From NCBI GenBank assembly GCA_947588995.1, contig CANPZI010000007.1, positions 1 through 64,000 on the forward strand: a stretch of 64,000 nt of DNA, given 5' to 3'. Source of the DNA: an uncultured Lachnospiraceae bacterium. Its GTDB lineage: Bacteria > Bacillota > Clostridia > Lachnospirales > Lachnospiraceae. Under the pieces are notes generated by a model. The model was not told the origin of the DNA and did no database searches. It saw only the letters and a list, made by a program, of their open reading frames with translations. Numbering within the stretch: position 1 is the first letter of the stretch; each line of letters opens with the position of its first letter. Shown piece by piece: positions 17,668-26,706 of the stretch. Both the position numbers and the translations under genes were made by a program.

Positions 17668-18659
17668 TATCCTTCCACCGATATTTTCCTGCCCCCCTTG
17701 CCGGGCAGATTCATGGAATTGCCAAGCACACCGTACCTGAGTCTCATAAAGAGCCTCAGGTCTTTTTTCTTGATATACTGCCACAGTTCATGCTTCTTCG
17801 CCAGATTTTCCTCCGTACCCGAACGGATCAGCAGGATGGAAGAAATCACCGTAATGATCTCCAGATAATTGATCATATAATTCTTAAGCTTGCACCGGCC
17901 GCCTATCTTGTCCATATTGGCCGTCAGGTAATCCACCATAAGTTTGTTGACCCTGATCTGCTGGTCAATCCGGGATATCATGATCTCCTCGTTGACCGAC
18001 TGCCCCTCCCTGCCGATGTAGTAGCGGTAGAAATTGACATCGAGATAGTACATGTTGCGCACATACGGAAGCGGCTCAAAGACAAAGAGATTATCCACAT
18101 AAAACGTGTTGTCCGGCAGTTTCAGCCCGCAGTCCCGAAGCAGCCTGGTACGGAAGATAACGGAGTGCATCAGGATATACTGCCCCTTGTGAAAATGCCT
18201 GACATCATTCCACGTAAAGATCCGGTCCTGCGGCAGGGCATGACGGTACTTCATGACCTTGTGTTTCGCCTCGCCCTCTTTCTCATAGACAAAATTGCTG
18301 ATCAGCATATCGAGAGTGGAATCGCCGGAAGTGATATCCCGAAGCACTTCCAGTATCCTGTAGTACGCGCTCTCTTTCACCCAGTCGTCGCTGTCAACCA
18401 CCTTAAAGTAAAGCCCCGACGCGTGTGCAAGCCCGGCGTTGACCGCGGAACCGTGGCCGCCGTTCTCTTTGTGGATCACCTTGACGATGGATGGATGCCG
18501 CGCCGCGTACTCGTCCGCTATCGCTCCTGTCCTGTCCGCGGAGCCGTCGTCCACGATCAGGATCTCGACATCCTCACCTCCCACAAGAAGAGAGTCAATA
18601 CATTTCCGCATATACGCTTCCGAATTATAGCAAGGTACCGCTACCGACAACAGTTTCAT
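17634..18659 (-). CDS. Glycosyltransferase family 2
   Basis: 341 residues. A GT-A fold domain fills the first half: SVAVPCYNSEAY at the N-terminus, the nucleotide-binding VDDGSADRTG, and the metal-binding VVDSDDW. The C-terminal half is alpha-helical with no membrane segment, as in capsular or teichoic-acid decorating GT2 enzymes; sugar and acceptor are unknown. The frame is open to 18758, but homology starts at ATG 18659, with GGAG 6 nt upstream. That ribosome binding site is the end of hairpin element copy A, which fills the gap to mutY. Confidence 0.88.
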   Translation of the reverse strand: MKLLSVAVPCYNSEAYMRKCIDSLLVGGEDVEILIVDDGSADRTGAIADEYAARHPSIVKVIHKENGGHGSAVNAGLAHASGLYFKVVDSDDWVKESAYYRILEVLRDITSGDSTLDMLISNFVYEKEGEAKHKVMKYRHALPQDRIFTWNDVRHFHKGQYILMHSVIFRTRLLRDCGLKLPDNTFYVDNLFVFEPLPYVRNMYYLDVNFYRYYIGREGQSVNEEIMISRIDQQIRVNKLMVDYLTANMDKIGGRCKLKNYMINYLEIITVISSILLIRSGTEENLAKKHELWQYIKKKDLRLFMRLRYGVLGNSMNLPGKGGRKISVEGYKICRRFFKFN

Positions 18660-18663
18660 ATAA

Positions 18664-18765
18664 ATCTCCATTCCGGAGCGTTCTCTCGACAGGGGCGTGA
18701 AGTAAATTCCTGCGGAATCAACTTCGCCATCAAGGGAACTTGTGACGCTCCGGCACAAGCTCCGC
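18664..18765 (-). repeat. Hairpin/RBS element, copy A
   Basis: About 100 bp between mutY and the GT2 start. It has an inverted repeat CCGGAGCGT/ACGCTCCGG, an inner hairpin GAAGT-aa-ATTCC/GGAAT-ca-ACTTC (18699-18725) and a second hairpin GGAACTTGTG/CACAAGCTCC (18735-18763, one mismatch). On the minus strand it ends GGAATGGAGATT directly before the GT2 ATG. Flanks match copy B at 53827-53922 while the stems differ in sequence but still pair. Confidence 0.7.
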
Positions 18766-18770
18766 CACCG

Positions 18771-19898
18771 TCAGATCAATGCCATATAGGCGGCAAACGC
18801 AGACGGCACGGGATATTCGTCCCGCATCTTCTCCGGCTCGACGAACACATACTCTCCCATACCCGCCAGCTCGTCCACACGGACAAGATAGGCCGTCATA
18901 TCCCACTCCTTATGGGTAAAGATATGCCGCGCGGGCTGCAGCGTGCGGATTCGCATCGGCACGACGCCGGCATCTCTCAAGTGCGCCAGCACCTCTTCCT
19001 CGCTCTGATGCCCCTCCAGCGAAGGGAACTCGTACATGCCGGCGAGCAGTCCTCTCTCCGGCCTCCTGCGCAGTGCGAAGCGGTCGCCATAGCGTATGAG
19101 CAGAATCGTCTTCTCCTCTACCCGCCGCGGCTTCTTTGGCGCCTTTACGGGATATGCCTCAGCACTGCCCTGTGCTCTCGCCAGACAAAACCCGCTCCAC
19201 GGACACTCTTCGCACTTCGGACTGCCATGCGGAATGCAGACCACCGCGCCCAGCTCCATCAGCGCCTGATTGAAATCGCCGGGCCTGTCCTCCGGTATGA
19301 CGCCCGCCAGTTCCGCCTCTATGGATCTCTTCACCCCGGCGTCCAGAATATCTCTGCCGTCCGCCCGCAGCCTGGATAAGATGCGCAAAACATTGCCGTC
19401 CACCGCCGGCACCGCCTGTCCGAACGCAATGGACGCGATTGCGCCCGCCGTATAGCTGCCGACGCCGCACAGCTTCATCAGCTCATGATAATCGGCGGGC
19501 ATTCTGCCGCCGTACTCCTCCATGATCTGCAGCGCAGACTTCTTCAGGTTCCTCGCGCGGTTGTAATAGCCAAGCCCCTCCCAGAGTTTCAGAAGCCTCT
19601 CTTCCTCCACGGCGGCAAGGCTCGCAATATCCGGCAGTTCATTCAGAAACCGCTCATAATACGGCTTGACTGCCTCCACCCTGGTCTGCTGCAGCATGAT
19701 CTCGGACAGCCACACGTGATAGGGCGTCGGATCTTCCCTCCAGGGCAGAATACGCCTACGGCTATCATACCATGCAAGCAGCGGTTCCGCAATCAGATTC
19801 AGGCTGTCCGCCGTTGAGACCGACGCAGCGGCTTCATGACTTGCGGCGCGATTCGGCTGCTCTGTATAATTTGTCTCGACAATGCCGTTGTGTTTCAT
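18771..19898 (-). CDS. mutY: A/G-specific adenine DNA glycosylase
   Basis: 375 residues. A base-excision repair enzyme that removes adenine opposite 8-oxoguanine. It shows the catalytic Glu in SEIMLQQT (E66), the helix-hairpin-helix LCGVGSYTAGAIAS, the catalytic Asp in AVDGNVLRI (D167), a four-Cys iron-sulfur loop (C221, C229, C232, C238) and a C-terminal NUDIX-like 8-oxoG recognition domain. About 35 extra residues precede the usual start of homology. No good ribosome binding site is seen before ATG 19898, where a copy of the dispersed 10-mer (19900-19909) abuts the start codon, so the start is uncertain. Confidence 0.93.
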   Translation of the reverse strand: MKHNGIVETNYTEQPNRAASHEAAASVSTADSLNLIAEPLLAWYDSRRRILPWREDPTPYHVWLSEIMLQQTRVEAVKPYYERFLNELPDIASLAAVEEERLLKLWEGLGYYNRARNLKKSALQIMEEYGGRMPADYHELMKLCGVGSYTAGAIASIAFGQAVPAVDGNVLRILSRLRADGRDILDAGVKRSIEAELAGVIPEDRPGDFNQALMELGAVVCIPHGSPKCEECPWSGFCLARAQGSAEAYPVKAPKKPRRVEEKTILLIRYGDRFALRRRPERGLLAGMYEFPSLEGHQSEEEVLAHLRDAGVVPMRIRTLQPARHIFTHKEWDMTAYLVRVDELAGMGEYVFVEPEKMRDEYPVPSAFAAYMALI

Positions 19899-19974
19899 GT
19901 TATGTAAACCAATAATATCATCGTCATCCGTCAGGCGGATAAGCCGCTATGCGAAAGCCCTGCCCCGTACCGCA

Positions 19975-20919
19975 TCAGCTGCTGTCCGGTTCCTCTTCTT
20001 CCCCGCCGCAGGGCTGTCTGCTCTTGTAGGGCACCCGCGCCGCCGGAACAACCTCCGCCGCCTGCGCGGTATTCACCGACTGGTCGTCGAAGAAGATATG
20101 CGCCCCGAAAGCCGCCAGAACATCTTTTTTGTGTACACCGCCCAGGAAAAAGACTTCATCAATACGCACATTCCATGCCCGAAGCGTGCGGATAACCCGC
20201 TCGTGCGCCGGCGCGCATCTGGTGGTGACGAGAGCCGTCCTGATGGGCGCCTCCTCCTGCGTGAAATCTTTCTGCAGTTCGGACAGCGTCATGAGGAACT
20301 TCGCAAAGGGCCCGGCCTGCAGCGGATGATCCGCATTGCGCCGCTCATTCTCCTCGAACGCCTCCAGCCCGTGTTCCCTGAAAATCTGCTCCGACTCGTC
20401 AGAGAAGAGCACCGCGTCCCCGTCGAACGCAATCCTGATCTGTCTGATCTGGTGGTCGCAGTCGTAGGTGCGCAGACCGTCCGTACAGATGATACCCGCG
20501 GCGATATTGGAGTCGATCGCGCTCTGCACGTCATCCTCGTAGGCTGACAGGAAGAGATCCGTCCTGAACGCGGACAGGTACGGCGCAAGCGACGCACCGC
20601 TCGCCAGGACCGCCCTCGTAATATTCAGCCCGTAATGCTCGATCGCCTTAAACACCCGCAGCGAGGAATCCGGACTGTTCCTCGACATGATAATGACCTC
20701 CACGCTGCCCTCATGATTCGGCAGATTATTCAGGTTGAGCAACGCCCTGATCAGAGGGAAGCCCGGTCCCGGCTTCAGGATATCGTTCTCATGTTCAATC
20801 TGATATCTGCAGTATGCCTCCACACCCTCCGACTCAAAGATCCTGTTCTCATAGGTCAGATCAAACAATGCCCTGGAGGATACACCGACCACAAGCCTGT
20901 TCTCTAAATCGTATGCCAT
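19975..20919 (-). CDS. 5'-nucleotidase (cytosolic 5'-nucleotidase I family)
   Basis: 314 residues, resembling the family of eukaryotic cytosolic 5'-nucleotidase I found also in many bacteria. Visible features are an N-terminal VVGVSSRALFDL segment, EVIIMSRNSPDS, the AFDGDAVLFSDESE acidic motif and a C-terminal FFDDQ motif, consistent with a HAD-like fold. Likely role is dephosphorylation of nucleoside monophosphates such as AMP. ATG at 20919 is chosen because AGGAGG lies 6 nt upstream. Downstream of the DUF1653 gene and upstream of mutY. Confidence 0.82.
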   Translation of the reverse strand: MAYDLENRLVVGVSSRALFDLTYENRIFESEGVEAYCRYQIEHENDILKPGPGFPLIRALLNLNNLPNHEGSVEVIIMSRNSPDSSLRVFKAIEHYGLNITRAVLASGASLAPYLSAFRTDLFLSAYEDDVQSAIDSNIAAGIICTDGLRTYDCDHQIRQIRIAFDGDAVLFSDESEQIFREHGLEAFEENERRNADHPLQAGPFAKFLMTLSELQKDFTQEEAPIRTALVTTRCAPAHERVIRTLRAWNVRIDEVFFLGGVHKKDVLAAFGAHIFFDDQSVNTAQAAEVVPAARVPYKSRQPCGGEEEEPDSS

Positions 20920-20982
20920 AAACTGCCTCCTGTCAAAAATCAATCTGCTGATCGATCCTGCAGGCGACAGCTTCCGCATGTC

Positions 20983-21612
20983 CTACCTCAGTCTGTTACA
21001 CTCGTACTTCTCAAAAGTGAGCAGGCAGTTTTTCAGCTCCTCGTACCGCTCCTCCACGCTGCCGTCCTTGATCTCCAGATCGACGGCGACCGCCATCGTA
21101 TTGATCATGTCGTCCGTGATCCTGTCCCGGAGAGCCGCCAGAATGTGCAGTCTCTGCTCATAGGTGTCTGCGTCCAGAAACTCCATCACCATAGGATCGA
21201 TATTCACTTGTTCTTCCGCCGGGGCTGCCGTTTTCTCCGCCTGCGGCGAAGACGCCTCAGGCGCGGGGAGTTGCGTCTTCTCCGCCGCCTGTATCTTCTC
21301 CGCCCGGGATTCCGGTGCCCTGCTCTCCCGCATCTGTCTCTCCGAAACCGCGGCCGCCGCGTCCTCCGTCATGCCGTCCGCATCCTGCAGCAGTTCGAAG
21401 CGATACCGCTGTTTTACATTCGGATACTTGACATGATCCACCTCCTCCATAAACATGGCAAGCGGTCTCACATAGATCTGGAAAGTGTCGTACATCGCCT
21501 GATATACCACCATCATCTCGCCCGTCTCGCTGTTTTTCGCAAGACAGCGTATCTGATACAGATTGCCCTTAAAATGTCTGTACATTTCCTGTGGTCTGGG
21601 ATTCGATCTCAT
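20983..21612 (-). CDS. DUF1653 domain protein
   Basis: 209 residues. The first ~70 residues form a DUF1653 domain (YRHFKGNLYQI, then MVVYQAMY and FMEEVDH), a small beta-barrel-like domain of unknown function. A low-complexity Ala/Pro/Glu linker (~90-135) leads to a helical C-terminal part. ATG at 21612 has GGAG 6 nt before it; the longer open frame upstream is not supported. Adjacent to the nucleotidase gene, 63 nt away. Confidence 0.75.
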   Translation of the reverse strand: MRSNPRPQEMYRHFKGNLYQIRCLAKNSETGEMMVVYQAMYDTFQIYVRPLAMFMEEVDHVKYPNVKQRYRFELLQDADGMTEDAAAAVSERQMRESRAPESRAEKIQAAEKTQLPAPEASSPQAEKTAAPAEEQVNIDPMVMEFLDADTYEQRLHILAALRDRITDDMINTMAVAVDLEIKDGSVEERYEELKNCLLTFEKYECNRLR

Positions 21613-21783
21613 ACTGCGCTCCGTTTCCTTTTCATTCCTGTGTGCGGACTTGCGCCCGTCCCTATCAGTATAATCCCAAATCGCCAAAATGTCATTCTTT
21701 CTCTTGCGGAAAATATTTCTTTCTATCCGAACATTTGTTCTGTATATCAATTCTAAAACATATGTTCGCTTCTGTCAATAGCG

Positions 21784-22152
21784 TTACAGCACATAAGAAA
21801 AACGGCACGTGTCACTGTGGAAATCCGCCTCGGACAATTTCTCCCGCAAAAGATTCCTGTCCGCTTCCGACAGGCGTTCCAGCCTGCTGTGGTGCAGGGA
21901 CACCGTATATTCCCGTCTCCCGTCTCCGTAAGACACCCAGCGCAGATTGATGCCGCAGTCTTTCAGTCCCTCGCTGCCAAGAAGCACCCTCGCTTCTTTC
22001 AGATATTCCTCCTCCATCGCCGCGTAATCACACTTCTGCTGCTGCCGCTCCTCGTTTCCCCTGCTGAACGCCGTCCCTCTGACGCAGAAAGCGATGAGCA
22101 GTACGAGAAACAGTGTCGCTATGTAAAATCCTTTTCCTCTCATGTATATCAT
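21784..22152 (-). CDS. Small secreted or membrane-anchored protein, unknown
   Basis: 122 residues. An N-terminal hydrophobic helix (about 7-23, a signal anchor) is followed by a charged, helical extracytoplasmic part with two late Cys. No family recognised. ATG at 22152 is chosen over longer possibilities because AAGGAGG lies 7 nt upstream. It sits downstream of the transglutaminase-like gene but behind that gene's terminator. Confidence 0.65.
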   Translation of the reverse strand: MIYMRGKGFYIATLFLVLLIAFCVRGTAFSRGNEERQQQKCDYAAMEEEYLKEARVLLGSEGLKDCGINLRWVSYGDGRREYTVSLHHSRLERLSEADRNLLREKLSEADFHSDTCRFSYVL

Positions 22153-22315
22153 TTCTCTTCCTCCTTCCCGTGCCCGGCCCACAGCGTCTCTCATGTCTGT
22201 CCGGCCGGCTTTCCGCTTTGCTGTCATCAGAATAGCACCTTGTATGTACCATAAAGCGGACTCTGGTGCCGCCAGCCGCACTGTCTTGCAACGCGAACAG
22301 CAATTCGCTGTCCGC

Positions 22316-22360
22316 AAAAATGTCCGCTGCAGCCACATCTCTGCGGCCGCAGCGGACATT
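22316..22360 (-). terminator. Intrinsic terminator after the transglutaminase-like gene
   Basis: AATGTCCGCTGC (22319-22330) pairs with GCAGCGGACATT (22349-22360), 12 bp perfect, and the minus strand continues as TTTTTG. The rest of the 22153-22409 gap holds nothing else recognised. Confidence 0.75.
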
Positions 22361-22409
22361 GCCGTCTGCCTTATCATCCTTTTTCACCTGAACTGTATCG
22401 TTGTCCGGC

Positions 22410-23966
22410 TCACTCCTGCCTCATATCCATCTTGTGCGTGAACAGATACATGCCTCCCTGCAGCGGCTCCGGCAGAATCTCCCAGGTGCCGTAGGCGGCT
22501 CCCAGATCGTCCAGCGCCCGCTGCATATACGCCTCCTTGTAAGCGTCGGAATAATAGTTTTCCATAATTTCGGATGCCAGTTCCCCGCCCGTCACCACAT
22601 TGTAAAACGTATAATCTCCTATGCCGTTGTCCATGATCTGATCGTAACAGTCCTGATAGTAACTGTCTATATCGGTAAAGATGCGGTCCTTTGGCACGCC
22701 CGTGTCATAGACACTGCGAAGCGGCGTCTCCGCTCCGCTCTCCGGCATTCCGCTCTGCTTCGGGCCGAGGTAGAGCTGTCCCCTGCAGGGCGGCAGATAC
22801 ACGGAGAGCTCCTGCCTGATATGGCTGCTCGCGTAATCCTCGTCCGTTCTGTTGAAATAGTCGTAAGTGCCTCCCGCCGAATCGTCCCAGGTGGCGTCCA
22901 CATTGTAAAACCCGTCGTCCAGCGAGATGATGTTCCAGGCATGGCTCTCACCGGCATAACCGGTACAGTAGTAACACGGGATGCCGAGTTTCTGCATGAT
23001 ATGCTGAAAGGCTCTGGCGTAGCCGGCGCACACGGTCTGCCCGTTCACCAGCGCACTGTAGGCGCTCTGATTCATCTCCGCGCCCGCATTGTAAGCGATC
23101 CTGTCGAGCAGCTGATCGTGCACGTATTTTTCTTTTTCATAATCGCCGGAAAGCGCCTGCGCCTCCGAGACAATGCCGTCCACCTGCCCGTCGAAAGCGG
23201 ACTTGGCGCTGTCCAGCTCTTGCGCCGTGCGGTTAAAAGAGAGATTGATCTCCACACACTGACCGCTGCTGATATACTTGCAGGCATAGGCTGTCTCCAT
23301 CCAGAACAGCTCGGGATGATCGTTGCAGACCGCCTCGAAGATATTCCTAAGCTGCGCCGAGGTGACGTCCTCCACCGGCATAAAGTCAGGGTACACCGCG
23401 TCTGCATTGGCATAGATTTGCCTGTAGACGTGCTTTCCCGTATCGTCCAGCATGGCGTAATACGGGTAATACGCCGCGTCGAAATCCAGGCCGTCCCCCG
23501 TATGGCCGTAATCGAGACGGCTCCTGATATCGTCCGCATCGGCCTCACCGATCTGCTGCGCGTCGCCCTCGATCTGCCGGTAGCCGTTTTTGCCCAAAAC
23601 ATCCGCCGGAACGACGATGTCGGCCTCCGTCGGCGCCACATAATCCGCCGTGTTGTCACTCCTGAGTCCGGCAGTCTCCGGACCGGCAGCCGGCTGCACC
23701 GCCTCCTGTCCCGCCGCGTCCTCTCTCTCCGCATTCTGTGCCGCGCCGCCGTTTTGGCTTTCCTCTTCCGTCCCGCCTCTCTCACTCTGCGGCTCATACA
23801 CGGTATCGCGGGCGGCCGTATCCGCCGCCGTCGCCGTTTCGCCCCGATACAGAGCGTCCTTAAGTCTGGCCGTGACATCCGGCCGCACCGCGCAGATCAT
23901 GATAAAAGCGCAGCAGAGCGCCAGCAGAACCGCCAGCGCATACAGTATCTTCCGCAATACTTTCAT
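22410..23966 (-). CDS. Transglutaminase-like (papain-fold) surface protein
   Basis: 518 residues with a signal anchor (~5-26), a low-complexity Glu/Ala/Gly linker (~40-105) and a transglutaminase-like core. The catalytic triad is visible: C313 in TVCAGYARAF, H342 in SHAWN and D357 in VDATWDD. Such bacterial proteins are extracellular peptidases or cross-linkers acting on wall or surface protein. No partner is evident nearby. A strong terminator follows it. Confidence 0.85.
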   Translation of the reverse strand: MKVLRKILYALAVLLALCCAFIMICAVRPDVTARLKDALYRGETATAADTAARDTVYEPQSERGGTEEESQNGGAAQNAEREDAAGQEAVQPAAGPETAGLRSDNTADYVAPTEADIVVPADVLGKNGYRQIEGDAQQIGEADADDIRSRLDYGHTGDGLDFDAAYYPYYAMLDDTGKHVYRQIYANADAVYPDFMPVEDVTSAQLRNIFEAVCNDHPELFWMETAYACKYISSGQCVEINLSFNRTAQELDSAKSAFDGQVDGIVSEAQALSGDYEKEKYVHDQLLDRIAYNAGAEMNQSAYSALVNGQTVCAGYARAFQHIMQKLGIPCYYCTGYAGESHAWNIISLDDGFYNVDATWDDSAGGTYDYFNRTDEDYASSHIRQELSVYLPPCRGQLYLGPKQSGMPESGAETPLRSVYDTGVPKDRIFTDIDSYYQDCYDQIMDNGIGDYTFYNVVTGGELASEIMENYYSDAYKEAYMQRALDDLGAAYGTWEILPEPLQGGMYLFTHKMDMRQE

Positions 23967-24024
23967 GAACCATCCGTCCTCTCACTGACGGCTGCGGGAG
24001 CAGATATCCCCGCGCCCAAATTCT

Positions 24025-24636
24025 CTATTCCGCCAGCGCTTTCCTGATCGCCGCCATCAGTTCGCCGTAAGTCTCATAGGCGGGAATATCAGGATTATCC
24101 TTCTTGATCTGTTCCGTACTCTTAAAGAGAAAACCGGCCCTGCTCGCCCGGATCATCCCCAGATCGTTGTGACTGTCCCCGCTGGCGATCGTCTCGTACC
24201 CGATCGACTGCAGCGCCCGCACCGTAGTCAGCTTGGAGTTCTCTATGCGCATCTTAAAGCCCGTAATTTCTCCGTCCGGCGCGACCTCAAGGGAATTGCA
24301 GAAAATCGTCGGGTAGCCGAGCTTTTTCATCAGAGGCCCTGCAAACTGCGTGAACGTGTCGCTGATAATGATGACCTGGGTAATGCCGCGCAGCTCGTCC
24401 AAAAATTCCTTTGCCCCCGGCATCGGATCGACGGCCGCAATGGTGTCCTGAATCTCCCGCAGGCCCAAGCCGTGCTCCTTTAAGATTCCAAGCCGCCAGT
24501 TCATCAGTTTGTTGTAATCCGGCTCATCTCTGGTCGTGCGTTTCAGCTCCGGTATTCCGCTGGCCTCGGCAAAGGCAATCCAGATCTCCGGGACAAGTAC
24601 ACCCTCCAGATCCAGACATACGATATGCATACTCAT
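24025..24636 (-). CDS. thrH: Phosphoserine phosphatase / homoserine phosphotransferase (ThrH-type HAD)
   Basis: 203 residues, the ThrH length. It begins MSMHIVCLDLEGVLVPEIWI, the ThrH form of HAD motif I with DLE in place of the usual DxD (D9, E11). Motif II is IIISDTF, and GDSHNDLGM provides the C-terminal acidic motif. ThrH can move phosphate from phosphoserine to homoserine, feeding threonine synthesis, or simply hydrolyse phosphoserine. A GGAGGAGCGGAAC ribosome binding site precedes the ATG. lysC and hom lie 9-11 kb away and no separate homoserine kinase gene is seen in the window, which fits the phosphotransferase role. Confidence 0.88.
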   Translation of the reverse strand: MSMHIVCLDLEGVLVPEIWIAFAEASGIPELKRTTRDEPDYNKLMNWRLGILKEHGLGLREIQDTIAAVDPMPGAKEFLDELRGITQVIIISDTFTQFAGPLMKKLGYPTIFCNSLEVAPDGEITGFKMRIENSKLTTVRALQSIGYETIASGDSHNDLGMIRASRAGFLFKSTEQIKKDNPDIPAYETYGELMAAIRKALAE

Positions 24637-24704
24637 GTTCCGCTCCTCCGTTTTTTGCTTTATATTATGTAAACCAACAAGGCATTCAGGCCACCGACGC
24701 GCCT

Positions 24705-25256
24705 CTACAGCGTCTCCCGGCAGAAATAGCAGCTGTAGCGCGTCCGCGGCATCATCGGAATCAGATTCTCCGCGCCGCAGTAGCCGCAGTTCACCAGGCG
24801 TTTGCCCTGCGGCACGCTGTCGCCGAGCAGATAGCGCTCCGCCACCGGCAGACCGCCCCGCGACGCCGCCAGCCGCTTCTGTTCCTCGAACTTCTCGCGT
24901 GCGTGCTCCCTCGCATCCTCCTGCGCTTTCTCCATCAGGTAGGCGGTAGTGTTGTTGCCGTCCTCCCTGGCCTCCCTGACCGCGTCCTGTGCGGCTTTCT
25001 GCTTCGCCGCCCTGCGGGAAGTCTCCTGCGGCTGCGCCGACGTTCTACCCGCGCCCATCGCTCCTCCTGCCGCCGTCCCATACGCATTCGTGCCGCCCTG
25101 TGCATTTCTCACGGGACTTTTGGCGTTCCGCGCGGGCGCCGGAACCGGCGTGTTCGGCTGCGCCTTTTCCCCATTTACGCCCTGCCCGTCCCGGTTTCTC
25201 TTCATACGTCTGAAAATAATCCAGATACAGACCGCAACAAAGATAATCTCAAACAT
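24705..25256 (-). CDS. Membrane-anchored protein with C-terminal zinc ribbon, unknown
   Basis: 183 residues. One N-terminal membrane helix (~2-16) is followed by a long polar, low-complexity linker, a charged helical stretch (~80-130) and a C-terminal CGYC / CYFC pair spaced like a zinc ribbon. Function unknown. It lies 18 nt downstream of holA in the same direction. Confidence 0.7.
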   Translation of the reverse strand: MFEIIFVAVCIWIIFRRMKRNRDGQGVNGEKAQPNTPVPAPARNAKSPVRNAQGGTNAYGTAAGGAMGAGRTSAQPQETSRRAAKQKAAQDAVREAREDGNNTTAYLMEKAQEDAREHAREKFEEQKRLAASRGGLPVAERYLLGDSVPQGKRLVNCGYCGAENLIPMMPRTRYSCYFCRETL

Positions 25257-25274
25257 TTATGTATCCCTCCGCTC

Positions 25275-26258
25275 TCAGGACGCAGCGCTGTACTTCACAA
25301 TGAGAAGTTCCACGCTCATCACATCATTCATCCGGCCGGTTTTCACAGCCTCCTCCGTCTCCACACAGTCCGTCAGCGCCCTGCGCAGATCCGCCTCCTT
25401 AAACTTCGCCGCCTGCGCCGCATATTTTCTCGCGATGAAGCCGGCCAGCCCCACTTTCTCACCGATAGCGTTCGCGTCATAACCCTTGTTTTTCAGTTCT
25501 TTCACCTGCAGGAGCAGATTAAACTGTCTGGTGATCAGAAAAAGGATTCGCATGGGCGGCTCTTTCAAAGTCAAAAGATCATAGTAGAGATCCATCGCCG
25601 CTTTCTGCCGCCTCTCCGCCAGCGCGTTGATCATATCAAAAATCTGGCTGCTCACCTGCTTCGTGCAGACCGCCTCGATATCCTGCGCCGCGATCACATC
25701 CCTGTCCATGCAGTAACACAGGAGTTTCTCCAGCTCGCCCCTGATGTTCTGCATATCGGATCCCGTCTTGTCGAGGAAAAGATTCAGGTCCCTCTCGGTA
25801 ATGTTCTTGCCTTCCCTTTTTAAGAAGCCCAGAATCCAGCGCTTCAGCACCGCCTCGTCCTGCGCGGCAAACTCGATGGCACGCCCTTTTGCCGTCGCCG
25901 CCTTGTAGAGCCTGCTGCGCTTATCGACTGTCGGCTCCACGAACACGAAACGCACTGTCTCCGCGGGGGAAGCCAGATAGGCCGCCAGCTCCTCCCCGCC
26001 TTTGGCAAAGAGGCCGCTGTTCTCCAGCACGATAACCCTGCGTTCCGCCAAAAAAGGCATGGTCTCCGCCAGGTCGATCACCTCGTTCACCCTGACATCT
26101 TTTCCCTCAAAGCAGTGCAGGTTCATGGGATCGCCGCCGCCTAACAGCGCGTCTTTCAGCTTATCTCTGTACTGGCTGCGCAGATATGCCTCCTCGCCGT
26201 AGAGGATATAGACCTGTTTCAGTTGTCCGGATTTGATTTCTTCCGCCAGTTTTTTCAT
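25275..26258 (-). CDS. holA: DNA polymerase III delta subunit
   Basis: 327 residues. The clamp-loader subunit that opens the sliding clamp. Family features include QVYILYGEEAYLRSQY near the N-terminus, the FLAERRVIVLENSGLF segment and the C-terminal collar domain (~210-327). The start is notable: the -10 hexamer of a good promoter (26265-26293) ends 6 nt before the ATG, and no ribosome binding site is visible, so the mRNA may be leaderless. Confidence 0.93.
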   Translation of the reverse strand: MKKLAEEIKSGQLKQVYILYGEEAYLRSQYRDKLKDALLGGGDPMNLHCFEGKDVRVNEVIDLAETMPFLAERRVIVLENSGLFAKGGEELAAYLASPAETVRFVFVEPTVDKRSRLYKAATAKGRAIEFAAQDEAVLKRWILGFLKREGKNITERDLNLFLDKTGSDMQNIRGELEKLLCYCMDRDVIAAQDIEAVCTKQVSSQIFDMINALAERRQKAAMDLYYDLLTLKEPPMRILFLITRQFNLLLQVKELKNKGYDANAIGEKVGLAGFIARKYAAQAAKFKEADLRRALTDCVETEEAVKTGRMNDVMSVELLIVKYSAAS

Positions 26259-26264
26259 AATCTC

Positions 26265-26293
26265 AGTATAGAGGATGCGGCCGGATTTATCAA
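26265..26293 (-). promoter_or_regulatory. Promoter placing the transcript start at the holA ATG
   Basis: TTGATA (26288-26293), a 17-nt spacer and TATACT (26265-26270). The expected transcription start coincides with the A of ATG at 26258. Confidence 0.65.
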
Positions 26294-26313
26294 TTGCTTT
26301 CCCGCGATCGACG

Positions 26314-26670
26314 CTACCCTTTCATCTTCGGCCTGAATAGCAGGCTCGCCAGATAGCCGAACACCAGCGCCGCACTGCAGCCGACCGCTCCCGCCTTGAA
26401 GCCGCCCTGAAAGAGGCCGATAAATCCGCTCTCGGCCACCGCCTCCCTGACGCCCTGCATCAGGATGTTGCCGTAGCCCAAAAGCGGCACGCTCGCGCCC
26501 GCTCCCGCATATTCCAAAAAAGGTTCGTACCAGCCAAAGAAACTGATCAGCGCGCCCGTGCACACTAAAAGCACCATGATGCGCCCCGGCATCAGCTTCG
26601 TCTTCTCCATCAAAATCTGCACCAGCGCGCAGATCAGGCCGCCCACCCAAAAAGCATTCAGATAATCCAT
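26314..26670 (-). CDS. spoVAE: Stage V sporulation protein AE
   Basis: 118 residues with three or four membrane helices and the family pattern FWVGGLICALVQ, then EYAGAGASVPLLGYGN and a C-terminal FRPK. Part of the inner-membrane channel that loads dipicolinic acid into the forespore and releases it at germination. It follows aroK by 36 nt, downstream of the spoVAD transcription unit. spoVAA-AB-AC are at 55-57 kb, so the usual operon is split here. Confidence 0.9.
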   Translation of the reverse strand: MDYLNAFWVGGLICALVQILMEKTKLMPGRIMVLLVCTGALISFFGWYEPFLEYAGAGASVPLLGYGNILMQGVREAVAESGFIGLFQGGFKAGAVGCSAALVFGYLASLLFRPKMKG

Positions 26671-26706
26671 AGTAACCTCCGTTTTGAAAATATGAAATCT
26701 CTACGG

